A stretch of DNA of 12,609 nucleotides, taken from the NCBI GenBank assembly GCA_015520145.1, contig WAQR01000067.1, positions 1-12,609 of the forward strand, in the 5' to 3' direction. The translations under genes were made by a program, and so were the position numbers. Source of the DNA: Candidatus Hydrothermarchaeota archaeon (lineage in GTDB: Archaea; Hydrothermarchaeota; Hydrothermarchaeia; Hydrothermarchaeales; WAQR01). Of this stretch, positions 1 to 6,001 are shown piece after piece. The notes below the pieces were generated by a model. That model saw only the letters and a program-made list of their open reading frames with translations, was not told the DNA's origin and ran no database searches. How positions within the stretch are numbered: position 1 is the stretch's first letter; each line of letters starts with the position of its first letter.

Positions 1-46
1 ACGTAACAAAAATTATTTATTGTACTTCAATCAATAAACTCTTTCG

Positions 47-178
47 ATGTACAATATCGAGGGCGAATACAGCAGATATGTCCAGCAGATCAGCGGGAGG
101 ATAGTTTCGTCTGAAACTCCGGGCCATGAGATCAGGGATTTGCGGACATCTTTTGGGATAGAATTAAAATGGATTTAA
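47..178 (+). CDS. possible 43-aa small ORF upstream of ppsA
   Basis: A short ATG-to-TAA frame of 43 codons ends 13 bp before the ppsA start. An in-frame stop lies just upstream (35-37), so it is not the visible tail of a longer gene. The predicted peptide begins MYNIEGEYSRYVQQ and has a mixed-charge composition compatible with coding. An AT-rich TATA-like run at 9-21 lies about 30 nt before the ATG. I do not recognise the family and see no convincing ribosome-binding site. It could equally be a gene remnant or a chance frame in the ppsA leader. Confidence 0.25.
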   Translation: MYNIEGEYSRYVQQISGRIVSSETPGHEIRDLRTSFGIELKWI

Positions 179-191
179 ATGAGGTATAAAA

Positions 192-2471
192 ATGGATATT
201 GCATGGTTTGAAGAATTAAGGAAAGACGACGTTAGTATTGTAGGCGGCAAAGGTGCGAATCTCGGTGAGATGGTAAACGCAAAACTCCCAGTCCCACCAG
301 GTTTTGTAGTGACCGCAGAGGCATACCGCAAATTTATCAAAGAAAACGGGATTGGGAAAAAGATAAATGACATCCTAACCAAAACAAACGTAGACAACTC
401 GACAGAACTCCAAGATTCATCCAAAAAGATTCGAAAACTTATAATGGACACGAAGATGCCAAAAAAGATAGAAGACCACATAATCCCGAGCTACAAAAAG
501 CTCTCTAAGATGGCCGGTAAAAAAGAGGAACTTGTATCAGTCAGGAGCTCTGCAACCGCGGAAGACCTTCCAGGTGCAAGTTTCGCCGGGCAGCAGGAAA
601 CGTTTTTGAATATAAAAGGTGTAAGAGAGGTCATAAAAAGTGTTCAAAAATGCTGGTCATCGCTCTTCACACCCCGGGCAATATTCTACAGGGAAAAGCA
701 GGGATTCGAACACGACAAGGTACTGATTGCAGTTATAGTCCAGAAGATGGTAAATTCAGAAAAAGCAGGCGTGATGTTTACAGTCCATCCAGCAACAGGA
801 GAGAAAGACAAGCTCATAATCGAGGCAGGCTGGGGACTTGGTGAAGGGGTGGTATCCGGCACGGTGACCCCTGATCATTATGTCATCAGCAAGAATAACG
901 GGTCTTTAGTAGATAAGGAAATCGCCCACAAAGAATTGATGTTTGTACGTGACAAAAAGACCGGGAAAACAGTAAAGATAAATGTCCCTGAAGATAAAGC
1001 AGACTCCCAGGTACTGACTGACCGGGAGATTAAGATAATTGCAGAACTTGGGAAATCAGTAGAGGAACATTACAATTTCCCGCAGGATATCGAATGGGCG
1101 GTTGAAGGAGATGATATCTTCCTCCTCCAGTCAAGACCGATTACAGTATTTTATGGAGAAGAAAAAGAGGGAGATACCGTAAAGGAGGCCGGGCAGGATG
1201 TCCTTGTAAAGGGGCTTGGTGCAGCACCGGGTATCGGTTCAGGCGAGGTGAAACTTTTATTTAGTGTGGAAGAACTCGACAAGGTCCTGGAAGGAGACGT
1301 GCTTGTAACCTCGATGACCAACCCGGACATGGTCCCGGCAATGAAGAGGGCAAGTGCGATTGTAACAGACGAAGGCGGCATGACGTGCCATGCAGCCATC
1401 GTATCAAGGGAACTTGGCATACCGTGTATCGTCGGGACAAAGGACGGGTCAAAGATATTGACTGACGGGATGAAAATAACAGTTGACGGTTCAAGGGGTG
1501 TGGTATATAAGGGTATCACAAAGACCACAAAAGAAGAAAGCGAAAAGGCAGTAGCAGCCGCGCCGTCCAGGATAATAACGGCAACTGAAGTTAAGGTGAA
1601 CCTGAGCGTGCCTGACGAACGGATAGCAGGGAAGATGGCACTTATCGCCGACGGCGTCGGCCTGCTCAGGGTCGAGCATATCATCCTGGGGATGGGAAGG
1701 CACCCCATGGACTTCATAAAATCCGGCGAGGAAGACAGGTTCATCGACCAGCTGTCAAACGAACTGAAGATAGTTGTAAGTGCATTCCATCCAAATAAGA
1801 TAGTTTATATAAGGACACTCGATGCGCCGACAGATGAATTCAAGTCACTTAAAGGCGGGGAGGACGAACCTTACGAGCACAACCCCATGCTGGGATGGCG
1901 GGGGATAAGGCGCGGACTGGACGAGCCCGACCTGCTTAGAGCTGAATTTAAGGCCATAAAGAAGCTTATTGACGAGAATTACAGGAACATTGGGATTATG
2001 ATCCCGCTCGTACACCATCCAGGGGAACTCAGGAGGGCTAAAAAACTTGCAATCGAGGTCGGCATAAAACCGCATGAGGACGCGAAATTCGGGATAATGG
2101 TCGAGACCCCGGCGAGTGCCCTGATAATCGAGGACTTTATTAAAGAGGGGCTTGATTTCATCAGTTTCGGGACAAACGACCTCACACAATATACCCTCGC
2201 CCTTGACAGGAACAATGCAAATGTTGCAAAACACTTCACCGAGAAGCATCCGGCAGTCTTGAAGCTGATAGAGAGGGTTATAAAGATATGCAGAAAGGCA
2301 GGGGTCGAGACTTCCATCTGCGGGCAGGCGGGTTCTGACCCGTCAGTTGTGAAGAAACTGGTTGAGTACGGCATTACGAGCGTGTCTGCAAACCCTGATG
2401 CGGTTTTGACTGTCAGGGAGACCATTGCAAGGACCGAGAAGCTCATGGTTCTGGACAAGCTTCGGGGATAG
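192..2471 (+). CDS. ppsA: phosphoenolpyruvate synthase (pyruvate, water dikinase)
   Basis: This enzyme converts pyruvate, ATP and water to phosphoenolpyruvate, AMP and phosphate, the entry to gluconeogenesis in archaea growing from acetyl-CoA. The 759 residues match the family length and its three-domain order. The N-terminal ATP-grasp nucleotide-binding domain spans about 1-330, with GGKGANLGEM near residue 19 and SVRSSATAEDLPGASFAGQQ. A swivelling phosphohistidine domain follows, with TCHAAIVSRELGIPC and catalytic His400. The C-terminal PEP/pyruvate barrel spans about 460-750, with RTLDAPTDEF, HNPMLGWRGIRR, GTNDLTQYTLALDR and SICGQAGSDP carrying the active-site Cys710. The ATG follows GAGGT at 181-185 with 6-nt spacing. 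A TATA-like AATTAAAAT at 162-170 lies near -26, so leadered and leaderless transcripts are both possible. The gene converges with vapC, with 7 bp between the stop codons. Confidence 0.97.
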   Translation: MDIAWFEELRKDDVSIVGGKGANLGEMVNAKLPVPPGFVVTAEAYRKFIKENGIGKKINDILTKTNVDNSTELQDSSKKIRKLIMDTKMPKKIEDHIIPSYKKLSKMAGKKEELVSVRSSATAEDLPGASFAGQQETFLNIKGVREVIKSVQKCWSSLFTPRAIFYREKQGFEHDKVLIAVIVQKMVNSEKAGVMFTVHPATGEKDKLIIEAGWGLGEGVVSGTVTPDHYVISKNNGSLVDKEIAHKELMFVRDKKTGKTVKINVPEDKADSQVLTDREIKIIAELGKSVEEHYNFPQDIEWAVEGDDIFLLQSRPITVFYGEEKEGDTVKEAGQDVLVKGLGAAPGIGSGEVKLLFSVEELDKVLEGDVLVTSMTNPDMVPAMKRASAIVTDEGGMTCHAAIVSRELGIPCIVGTKDGSKILTDGMKITVDGSRGVVYKGITKTTKEESEKAVAAAPSRIITATEVKVNLSVPDERIAGKMALIADGVGLLRVEHIILGMGRHPMDFIKSGEEDRFIDQLSNELKIVVSAFHPNKIVYIRTLDAPTDEFKSLKGGEDEPYEHNPMLGWRGIRRGLDEPDLLRAEFKAIKKLIDENYRNIGIMIPLVHHPGELRRAKKLAIEVGIKPHEDAKFGIMVETPASALIIEDFIKEGLDFISFGTNDLTQYTLALDRNNANVAKHFTEKHPAVLKLIERVIKICRKAGVETSICGQAGSDPSVVKKLVEYGITSVSANPDAVLTVRETIARTEKLMVLDKLRG

Positions 2472-2484
2472 GTTGACGTCAACC
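2471..2484. repeat. perfect 14-bp palindrome between convergent ppsA and vapC
   Basis: GGTTGACGTCAACC reads identically on both strands. It spans the last base of the ppsA stop codon and the vapC stop codon. It has no loop and no following T-run, so it is not an ordinary intrinsic terminator. Its right half (from 2478) is also the start of the 32-bp repeat that recurs at 3570. Confidence 0.6.
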
Positions 2485-2509
2485 AAACGGATTTATAACC
2501 TCCAGCCAG
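2478..2509. repeat. 32-bp direct repeat, copy 1 (inside the vapC 3' end)
   Basis: This stretch matches 3570-3601 at 31 of 32 positions, in the same orientation. The only mismatch is T2501 against A3593. It includes the vapC stop codon and codes for the last residues of the toxin (WLEVINPFG). The similarity stops abruptly on both sides. The pair brackets the whole vapBC operon plus about 430 bp of its upstream DNA, a unit of 1092 bp. Confidence 0.85.
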
Positions 2510-2913
2510 GGCACTTTATCGAAGTCCCTGGTGTTTTCTGTATATATTTTTGATATCCCGCTCTCCTTCATGGTCGCAGCAAGGAGGGCATCCCAGTAGT
2601 GGATTCTATATCTTCTGCTTATTTTTATAGCGTGAGATATGGTATCGACGTCCGGCTTGATCTTGACCCAGCCCGCATATTCTATCATCCCTTCTATCCT
2701 TTTTTCAGCAACTTCAGGAGGCAGGGGGTTTTCGATCTTACCTGTCACAACCACATAAAACTCTGATAGATTCTGGATAGATATCGCGTATTCCTCTTCA
2801 CCCTCCAGGCACCTTCTAACAAAGTCTTTGCATACCTCGCGTTTCTCTCTCTTAGAAGTATCATACGCATATACGAGGATGTTCGTATCCAGGAGGGCAA
2901 TGTCACCTCTCAT
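2479..2913 (-). CDS. vapC: VapC-type PIN-domain toxin ribonuclease
   Basis: This is the toxin half of a type II toxin-antitoxin pair; PIN-domain VapC proteins are Mg-dependent ribonucleases that attack tRNA, rRNA or mRNA. The 144 residues are a single PIN domain of normal length. The acidic metal-binding positions are visible: Asp9 in LLDTN, Glu51 in NLSEF, Asp108 in YWDALLAATM, and Asp130/Asp132 in TRDFDKV. None appears lost, so the toxin should be active. The ATG lies inside the vapB 3' end with an 11-bp overlap (2903-2913), which suggests translational coupling, with purines (AAGAAGGGAAGAG) just upstream. The C-terminal coding end is duplicated at 3570-3606. The actual RNA target cannot be read from the sequence. 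Confidence 0.93.
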   Translation of the reverse strand: MRGDIALLDTNILVYAYDTSKREKREVCKDFVRRCLEGEEEYAISIQNLSEFYVVVTGKIENPLPPEVAEKRIEGMIEYAGWVKIKPDVDTISHAIKISRRYRIHYWDALLAATMKESGISKIYTENTRDFDKVPWLEVINPFG

Positions 2914-3142
2914 ACAGCTCTTCCCTTCTTTTGAACAGAGGCTTTCCCATGTCGAACCCCTCTTCCAGTACCTTCAGCTCTCTTTTGACGATCTCCTTCT
3001 GTCTCATCTCATCTATCCATTTTTCCATAGCCTCTGTGATAGCCTTTCCAAGGAAGCCCTTCTTTTTCGAGTACCGCCTGCCGGCAATATCCCTGAACCG
3101 CTTCTCAACATCATCTCTGACATTAACAGTTATCGTCCCCAT
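2903..3142 (-). CDS. vapB: VapB-type antitoxin, ribbon-helix-helix-like
   Basis: This 79-residue protein is the cognate antitoxin of the overlapping PIN toxin. The N-terminus (MGTITVNVRDDVEKRFRDIA) has the short beta-strand followed by a helix expected of a ribbon-helix-helix DNA-binding domain. The charged middle helix and the tail (GFDMGKPLFKRREELYER) resemble the toxin-wrapping C-terminus common in archaeal VapB proteins. In such systems the antitoxin neutralises the toxin and represses its own promoter as a complex. Here the promoter contains a 20-bp imperfect palindrome at 3161-3180. The TATA-like core lies about 28 nt before the ATG, so the transcript is probably leaderless. The family label is from pattern recognition of the tail and the context rather than an alignment. 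Confidence 0.87.
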   Translation of the reverse strand: MGTITVNVRDDVEKRFRDIAGRRYSKKKGFLGKAITEAMEKWIDEMRQKEIVKRELKVLEEGFDMGKPLFKRREELYER

Positions 3143-3160
3143 ATCGTATATTTACATCTT

Positions 3161-3180
3161 AGATACATTTAAATGTTTCT
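3161..3180 (-). promoter_or_regulatory. vapBC promoter with probable autoregulatory operator
   Basis: AGATACATTTAAATGTTTCT is an imperfect palindrome (18 of 20 positions symmetric) around a perfect 12-bp core ACATTTAAATGT at 3165-3176. The core TTTAAA can serve as the TATA element for minus-strand transcription: its centre is about 28 nt from the vapB ATG at 3142. An operator over the TATA box is the expected design for a VapBC complex that represses its own promoter by blocking TBP. Function is inferred from symmetry and position. Confidence 0.6.
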
Positions 3181-3221
3181 CATATCTAAATAAAGTTGTT
3201 GATAAAATTAGGATACGAAAC

Positions 3222-3239
3222 AGTAAGACAAGTAAGACA
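3222..3239. repeat. 9-bp perfect tandem duplication
   Basis: AGTAAGACA is repeated head to tail with no spacer. It lies about 80 bp upstream of vapB and outside the likely core promoter. It may be a slippage scar or a paired protein-binding site. Confidence 0.7.
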
Positions 3240-3359
3240 AAGAGGTAGTCATATAAGACTTACGAAAAATAACAAAAGGGGGAGAACATAAAGTTCTACT
3301 ACCGCCACCTGTGCCCTTTGAATTGGATTCACACGTTAAATATTGCGTTTTCACAGGAC

Positions 3360-3539
3360 TTAATAATTCTTTAATGATGTAAGCCTACTTTCGCCACACT
3401 GGGAAATGGTTGGTAATATTTTATGAAATTTCATTAGAGGAATGCTTTGAAGCAATTGAAGATATGCCTCATTTTCATCCATAATTAGAAATTGCTCATA
3501 AGTGAGTAGAAAAGAGTTACTACAGGCGAACCGCAGCAT
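3360..3539 (-). CDS. doubtful 59-aa hypothetical protein
   Basis: This minus-strand frame begins MLRFACSNSFLLTYEQF and ends LTSLKNY. In its favour are an AGAGG purine run 7 nt before the ATG and a TATA-like TTATAAATC on the minus strand at 3583-3591. That TATA-like string also belongs to the duplicated vapC 3' end, so it may be accidental. The same frame could extend upstream to a TTG at 3578. I recognise no domain, and the composition (many Leu, Ser, Phe) does not argue strongly for coding. It could be the remnant of a larger lost gene. Confidence 0.25.
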   Translation of the reverse strand: MLRFACSNSFLLTYEQFLIMDENEAYLQLLQSIPLMKFHKILPTISQCGESRLTSLKNY

Positions 3540-3569
3540 GTGACAGCCTCTAAAGGTCAAGGGTCTCCT

Positions 3570-3601
3570 GTCAACCAAACGGATTTATAACCACCAGCCA
3601 G
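3570..3601. repeat. 32-bp direct repeat, copy 2
   Basis: This is the second copy of the repeat at 2478-2509, in the same orientation with one mismatch (A3593). It lies in noncoding DNA 1092 bp from the first copy and gives a broken image of the vapC C-terminus. Confidence 0.85.
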
Positions 3602-3606
3602 TGACC
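3571..3606 (-). pseudogene. remnant of a vapC 3' end
   Basis: Read on the minus strand, the frame ending at the TGA (3571-3573) encodes HWLVVINPFG. The intact toxin ends in PWLEVINPFG, so eight of ten residues agree. Upstream of this the similarity fades within a few codons. The simplest reading is that a second vapC, or a tandem copy of the vapBC unit, once stood here and was deleted down to its last codons. The alternative is that the sequence is a duplicated recombination site. There is no start codon and no PIN core, so it is non-functional as a gene. Confidence 0.6.
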
Positions 3607-3615
3607 CCTTTTCTC

Positions 3616-3633
3616 AAGACATATAAGACATAT
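3616..3633. repeat. 9-bp perfect tandem duplication
   Basis: AAGACATAT occurs twice head to tail, followed by AA, so 20 bp have period 9. It sits just beyond the vapC remnant and shares TAAGACA with the tandem repeat at 3222-3239. Confidence 0.75.
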
Positions 3634-3742
3634 AAATCACTGCCAATCAGATGGGATTATGCAGAAGATTCCACATATCACATGAACAGAAAGGTTTTTA
3701 AGTTTGGTCAGTCCAACAGCCTTTAGACAAATTTTAATGAGA

Positions 3743-3764
3743 TTTACAGAACGTTTACAGAACG
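3743..3764. repeat. 11-bp perfect tandem duplication upstream of the TorD-like gene
   Basis: TTTACAGAACG is repeated twice without spacer and ends 54 bp before the start codon at 3819. It lies immediately upstream of the AT-rich TATA candidate at 3766-3775. An 11-bp period places both copies on the same DNA face, so a paired binding site for an upstream activator or repressor is possible. Confidence 0.75.
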
Positions 3765-3765
3765 T

Positions 3766-3810
3766 CATTTATTTAGTGTAGATGGTGTACGTAGATGGTG
3801 TAGAGAGGTC
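3766..3810 (+). promoter_or_regulatory. probable promoter, 13-bp-period repeat and ribosome-binding site of the TorD-like gene
   Basis: A TATA-like CATTTATTTAG at 3766-3776 is followed by two copies of GTAGATGGTGTA (3778-3789 and 3791-3802, one base between them). A strong Shine-Dalgarno GAGAGGT at 3803-3809 then lies 9 nt before the ATG. The expected transcription start is near 3797, inside the second repeat copy, giving a short leader. A factor bound to the repeat would overlap the start site and could block polymerase. Confidence 0.5.
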
Positions 3811-3818
3811 TTTAAATT

Positions 3819-4931
3819 ATGACAGCGAAATCCAAAACCAAGAGAAAACCGACAAAAGTCAAATCGTGGATGGACCCTGACCTTGAAAAAAAATGGAAAA
3901 AATTCAAGAAAAAACACGGGTATCTTTTCTGGGTCAGGTCGATGAATGTCAGAGACGATGACGAATGGTATGAGTTAATTGATGGCATAGAGCCTGATGT
4001 ATCCCACAGTCCAAAGGTACCGAAAACAGAAGAAGAATACGTGGAGATATTAAAGAGTAGGAGAGAGGTCTATTTTCAATTATTTAGATGTTACACAGAA
4101 CCCACAAAGACGTTCTTAGCAGAAATACTGGATAATTCTTTTTCAACAAACCTTGACAGTTCTCTAAAAACACTTTTCGACGACCCCAGGGTCAGAGATG
4201 GGAGAGATCTGATTACAATGTTTGTCGAGAAGTTCGGACAGATGCCTTTTGAAAAGGTCTATGACAGCTTCAGCAGGGAGTATATGACCATATTCTATGA
4301 CGGATTCTTCCCATGGTTATCCTGCTATGAGTCGATATACAGGAGCGAAAAACAGCTTATGGGTGACTGTACCCAGGAAGTGAAAGATCTTTATAAACTG
4401 GCAGGCTACCAGGTAGCTGTCCGCTTTGGAAACGACCCCCCGGATGATTTAAAGCTGGAGATGGAGTTCATGTTCCGGATACTGGAGGAAGAACTTTCGT
4501 GCTGGAAATCCGGGAATAAAGATATGGCGATTGAATATCTAAAATTACAGCGGGAACATATAACAAAACACATGATCGAATGGATTCCATATCTTTGTGA
4601 CGACCTCATAAACATGGAATTCAAAGCCAATATTGCCGAGAAATTCCATTATGAAGACGAGGAATACAGAAAGGCGTATAGAGAGGGAGTGGTAGAGGCC
4701 GACTTTTACAGGGGAGTTGGCCCGATAACAAAGGCGATGCTGGAACACGATTATGCCCAGGTCGATACAATGCTGAAAGTAGCAGTAGATATGGATGTCC
4801 AGGCGATTTCTAAACTATGTCAGGACATTCCAAAAAAGGATGTTTCAAAAGAACATTTCCACCTGGTAAAATTTGAGGAGATGACGGATAGAGATAAGCC
4901 ATATCTGCCGCCACACCCAAATGTCACCTGA
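3819..4931 (+). CDS. TorD/DmsD-family molybdoenzyme chaperone with long N- and C-terminal extensions
   Basis: TorD/DmsD/NarJ-type chaperones bind an apo-molybdoenzyme of the DMSO reductase family, hold it until the molybdopterin cofactor is inserted and, where it applies, guard its Tat signal. The all-helical core lies at about residues 80-270 and shows the family hallmarks: YESIY at 170-174 followed by LMG, then PPDDLKLEMEFMFRILEEE at 207-225, and REHITKHMIEWIP at 245-257. At 370 residues it is much longer than the usual 180-230. About 70 lysine-rich residues precede the core, and about 100 residues after it have no TorD counterpart I recognise. No signal peptide or transmembrane segment is present, so it is cytoplasmic. 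The downstream radical SAM gene starts 57 bp later on the same strand, probably one operon. The client enzyme is not in the window. Confidence 0.78.
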   Translation: MTAKSKTKRKPTKVKSWMDPDLEKKWKKFKKKHGYLFWVRSMNVRDDDEWYELIDGIEPDVSHSPKVPKTEEEYVEILKSRREVYFQLFRCYTEPTKTFLAEILDNSFSTNLDSSLKTLFDDPRVRDGRDLITMFVEKFGQMPFEKVYDSFSREYMTIFYDGFFPWLSCYESIYRSEKQLMGDCTQEVKDLYKLAGYQVAVRFGNDPPDDLKLEMEFMFRILEEELSCWKSGNKDMAIEYLKLQREHITKHMIEWIPYLCDDLINMEFKANIAEKFHYEDEEYRKAYREGVVEADFYRGVGPITKAMLEHDYAQVDTMLKVAVDMDVQAISKLCQDIPKKDVSKEHFHLVKFEEMTDRDKPYLPPHPNVT

Positions 4932-4988
4932 GGGAGAGAGCGCGATCTGAAAGGGATGTCAAAAGTCAAGAAAGAAGAGTAAAGAAGG

Positions 4989-5924
4989 ATGAAAAAGGAC
5001 CTGATTGGAAGTCTCAGGATCTCGGTAACACCGTCATGCAACCTGGACTGTGTTTACTGCCACAGAGAAGGATATAACGAGACTGTCCGTAAAGAGAGGA
5101 TGTCTCCTGACGAAATTGCAAGGGTTGTCAGGATCACAACAGGGCTTGGGGTTAGAAAGATAAAGATTACCGGAGGGGAACCGCTTCTAAGAGCTGATAT
5201 TGCAGAGATAATAGAGAAGATCTCGAATATCGATAAGATTGCGGTTTTATCTTTTACTACCAATGGTGTCCTTCTAAAAGATTTTCTGGAACAGCATCCA
5301 GGGCTTAAAATCGACAGGATCAATGTCAGCCTGGATTCGCTTAGAAGGGATGTTTACAGGTCAATCGCCGGGAAGGACAGGCTTTATGATGTAATCGCAG
5401 GCATAAATAAAGCGGCCTGCGACGGAATACCGGTCGAGCTGAATACGCTGGTGCTAAAAGGCATGACAGACCTGACCGCTGGCGGGATACCTGATATCAT
5501 CGCATTTGCAAATGAGAACAATGTAAATATCCAGTTCATAGAGCTCGTCAAAACCGATAAGAACAAGGAGTTCTACGAGAAGCATTTCTATCCGCTTGAG
5601 GATGTGGAACGGTTCCTGGAAAAAAGAGCAGATTTTGTTGAGGCCAGGGCAAAGAAGTATGACAGGAAGGTGTTCTATATCGGGAACTCGCAGATTGTTA
5701 CATGCAAGGTTGTCCGCGACCCGCGGGAGTGCAGCAGCCTCAGATGCAAGCTTTTGAGAATTACAGCAGACGGCAGGATAAAGTTTTTCATGATAAACGA
5801 TGACAGGTACATCCTGGATCTGCTGAGGCCTATGAGGGATGGGGCAAGTGATGCTGAGATAAGGGAGATATTTATCAGGGCGGCAGAACTTAGTGAGGAG
5901 CTGAATGAGGAGCGGTTTGATTAG
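4989..5924 (+). CDS. MoaA-like radical SAM protein with altered C-terminal cluster site
   Basis: The closest family I recognise is MoaA (GTP 3',8-cyclase), which starts molybdopterin synthesis. The 311-residue length and N-terminal part fit: LRISVTPSCNLDCVYC with the SAM cluster Cys17, Cys21 and Cys24, TGGEPLLR at 61-68, VSLDSLR at 113-119, and FIELV at 183-187. The C-terminal part deviates. MoaA normally has C-x2-C-x13-C for a second 4Fe-4S cluster and ends in Gly-Gly. Here Cys239, Cys248 and Cys253 precede LRITADGRIK, Phe267 sits where the last cysteine should be, and the protein ends NEERFD. It may be a divergent MoaA with a rearranged second cluster, or a paralogue acting on another substrate. 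The neighbouring TorD-like chaperone supports a molybdenum or tungsten link. The ATG directly follows a GAAGG run. Confidence 0.82.
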   Translation: MKKDLIGSLRISVTPSCNLDCVYCHREGYNETVRKERMSPDEIARVVRITTGLGVRKIKITGGEPLLRADIAEIIEKISNIDKIAVLSFTTNGVLLKDFLEQHPGLKIDRINVSLDSLRRDVYRSIAGKDRLYDVIAGINKAACDGIPVELNTLVLKGMTDLTAGGIPDIIAFANENNVNIQFIELVKTDKNKEFYEKHFYPLEDVERFLEKRADFVEARAKKYDRKVFYIGNSQIVTCKVVRDPRECSSLRCKLLRITADGRIKFFMINDDRYILDLLRPMRDGASDAEIREIFIRAAELSEELNEERFD

Positions 5925-5971
5925 TGAACCAGGTTTGATAATACGATATATAAAATGTTCCCCCAAAAGAA

Positions 5972-5979
5972 TTTATATT
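5972..5979 (+). promoter_or_regulatory. TATA-like box for the 6002-9062 gene pair
   Basis: TTTATATT is centred 26 nt before the ATG at 6002, with no Shine-Dalgarno between them. This is the spacing expected when archaeal transcription starts at or next to the start codon, so the first gene of the pair is probably translated from a leaderless mRNA. Confidence 0.6.
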
Positions 5980-6001
5980 TTATTGTGCAGATTCTTATCT
6001 T

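Larger units (their letters stand above)
3143..3818. other. 676-bp gene-poor region with scattered tandem duplications
   Basis: Between vapB and the TorD-like gene there is no well-supported gene. What can be seen: the vapBC promoter palindrome (3161-3180); tandem repeats at 3222-3239, 3616-3633, 3743-3764 and 3778-3802; a weak 59-aa minus-strand frame (3360-3539); the vapC 3' remnant (3571-3606); and the promoter of the downstream gene. The 10-mer CATATAAGAC occurs at 3250-3259 and again at 3620-3629 inside one of the tandem repeats. The look is that of a stretch where DNA has been gained and lost repeatedly. Confidence 0.7.

Noticed and set aside
1..191. Riboswitch or structured leader for ppsA
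   Set aside because: I found no long conserved-looking stem pattern or terminator, and a TATA-like element close to the ATG would leave no leader to fold.
1151..1744. 197-codon minus-strand frame inside ppsA
   Set aside because: It is a shadow of the ppsA reading frame, low in charged residues and rich in Ser, Thr and Pro, with no family resemblance.
2828..3248. Two plus-strand open frames of 114 and 105 codons across vapBC
   Set aside because: They run antisense through the well-supported vapB and vapC genes, have odd hydrophobic/Ser-rich composition and no ribosome-binding or promoter signal.
3143..3818. CRISPR array or insertion sequence in the repeat-rich noncoding stretch
   Set aside because: The tandem units are only two copies each and differ from one another, without spacers. 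No transposase frame or terminal inverted repeats are visible.
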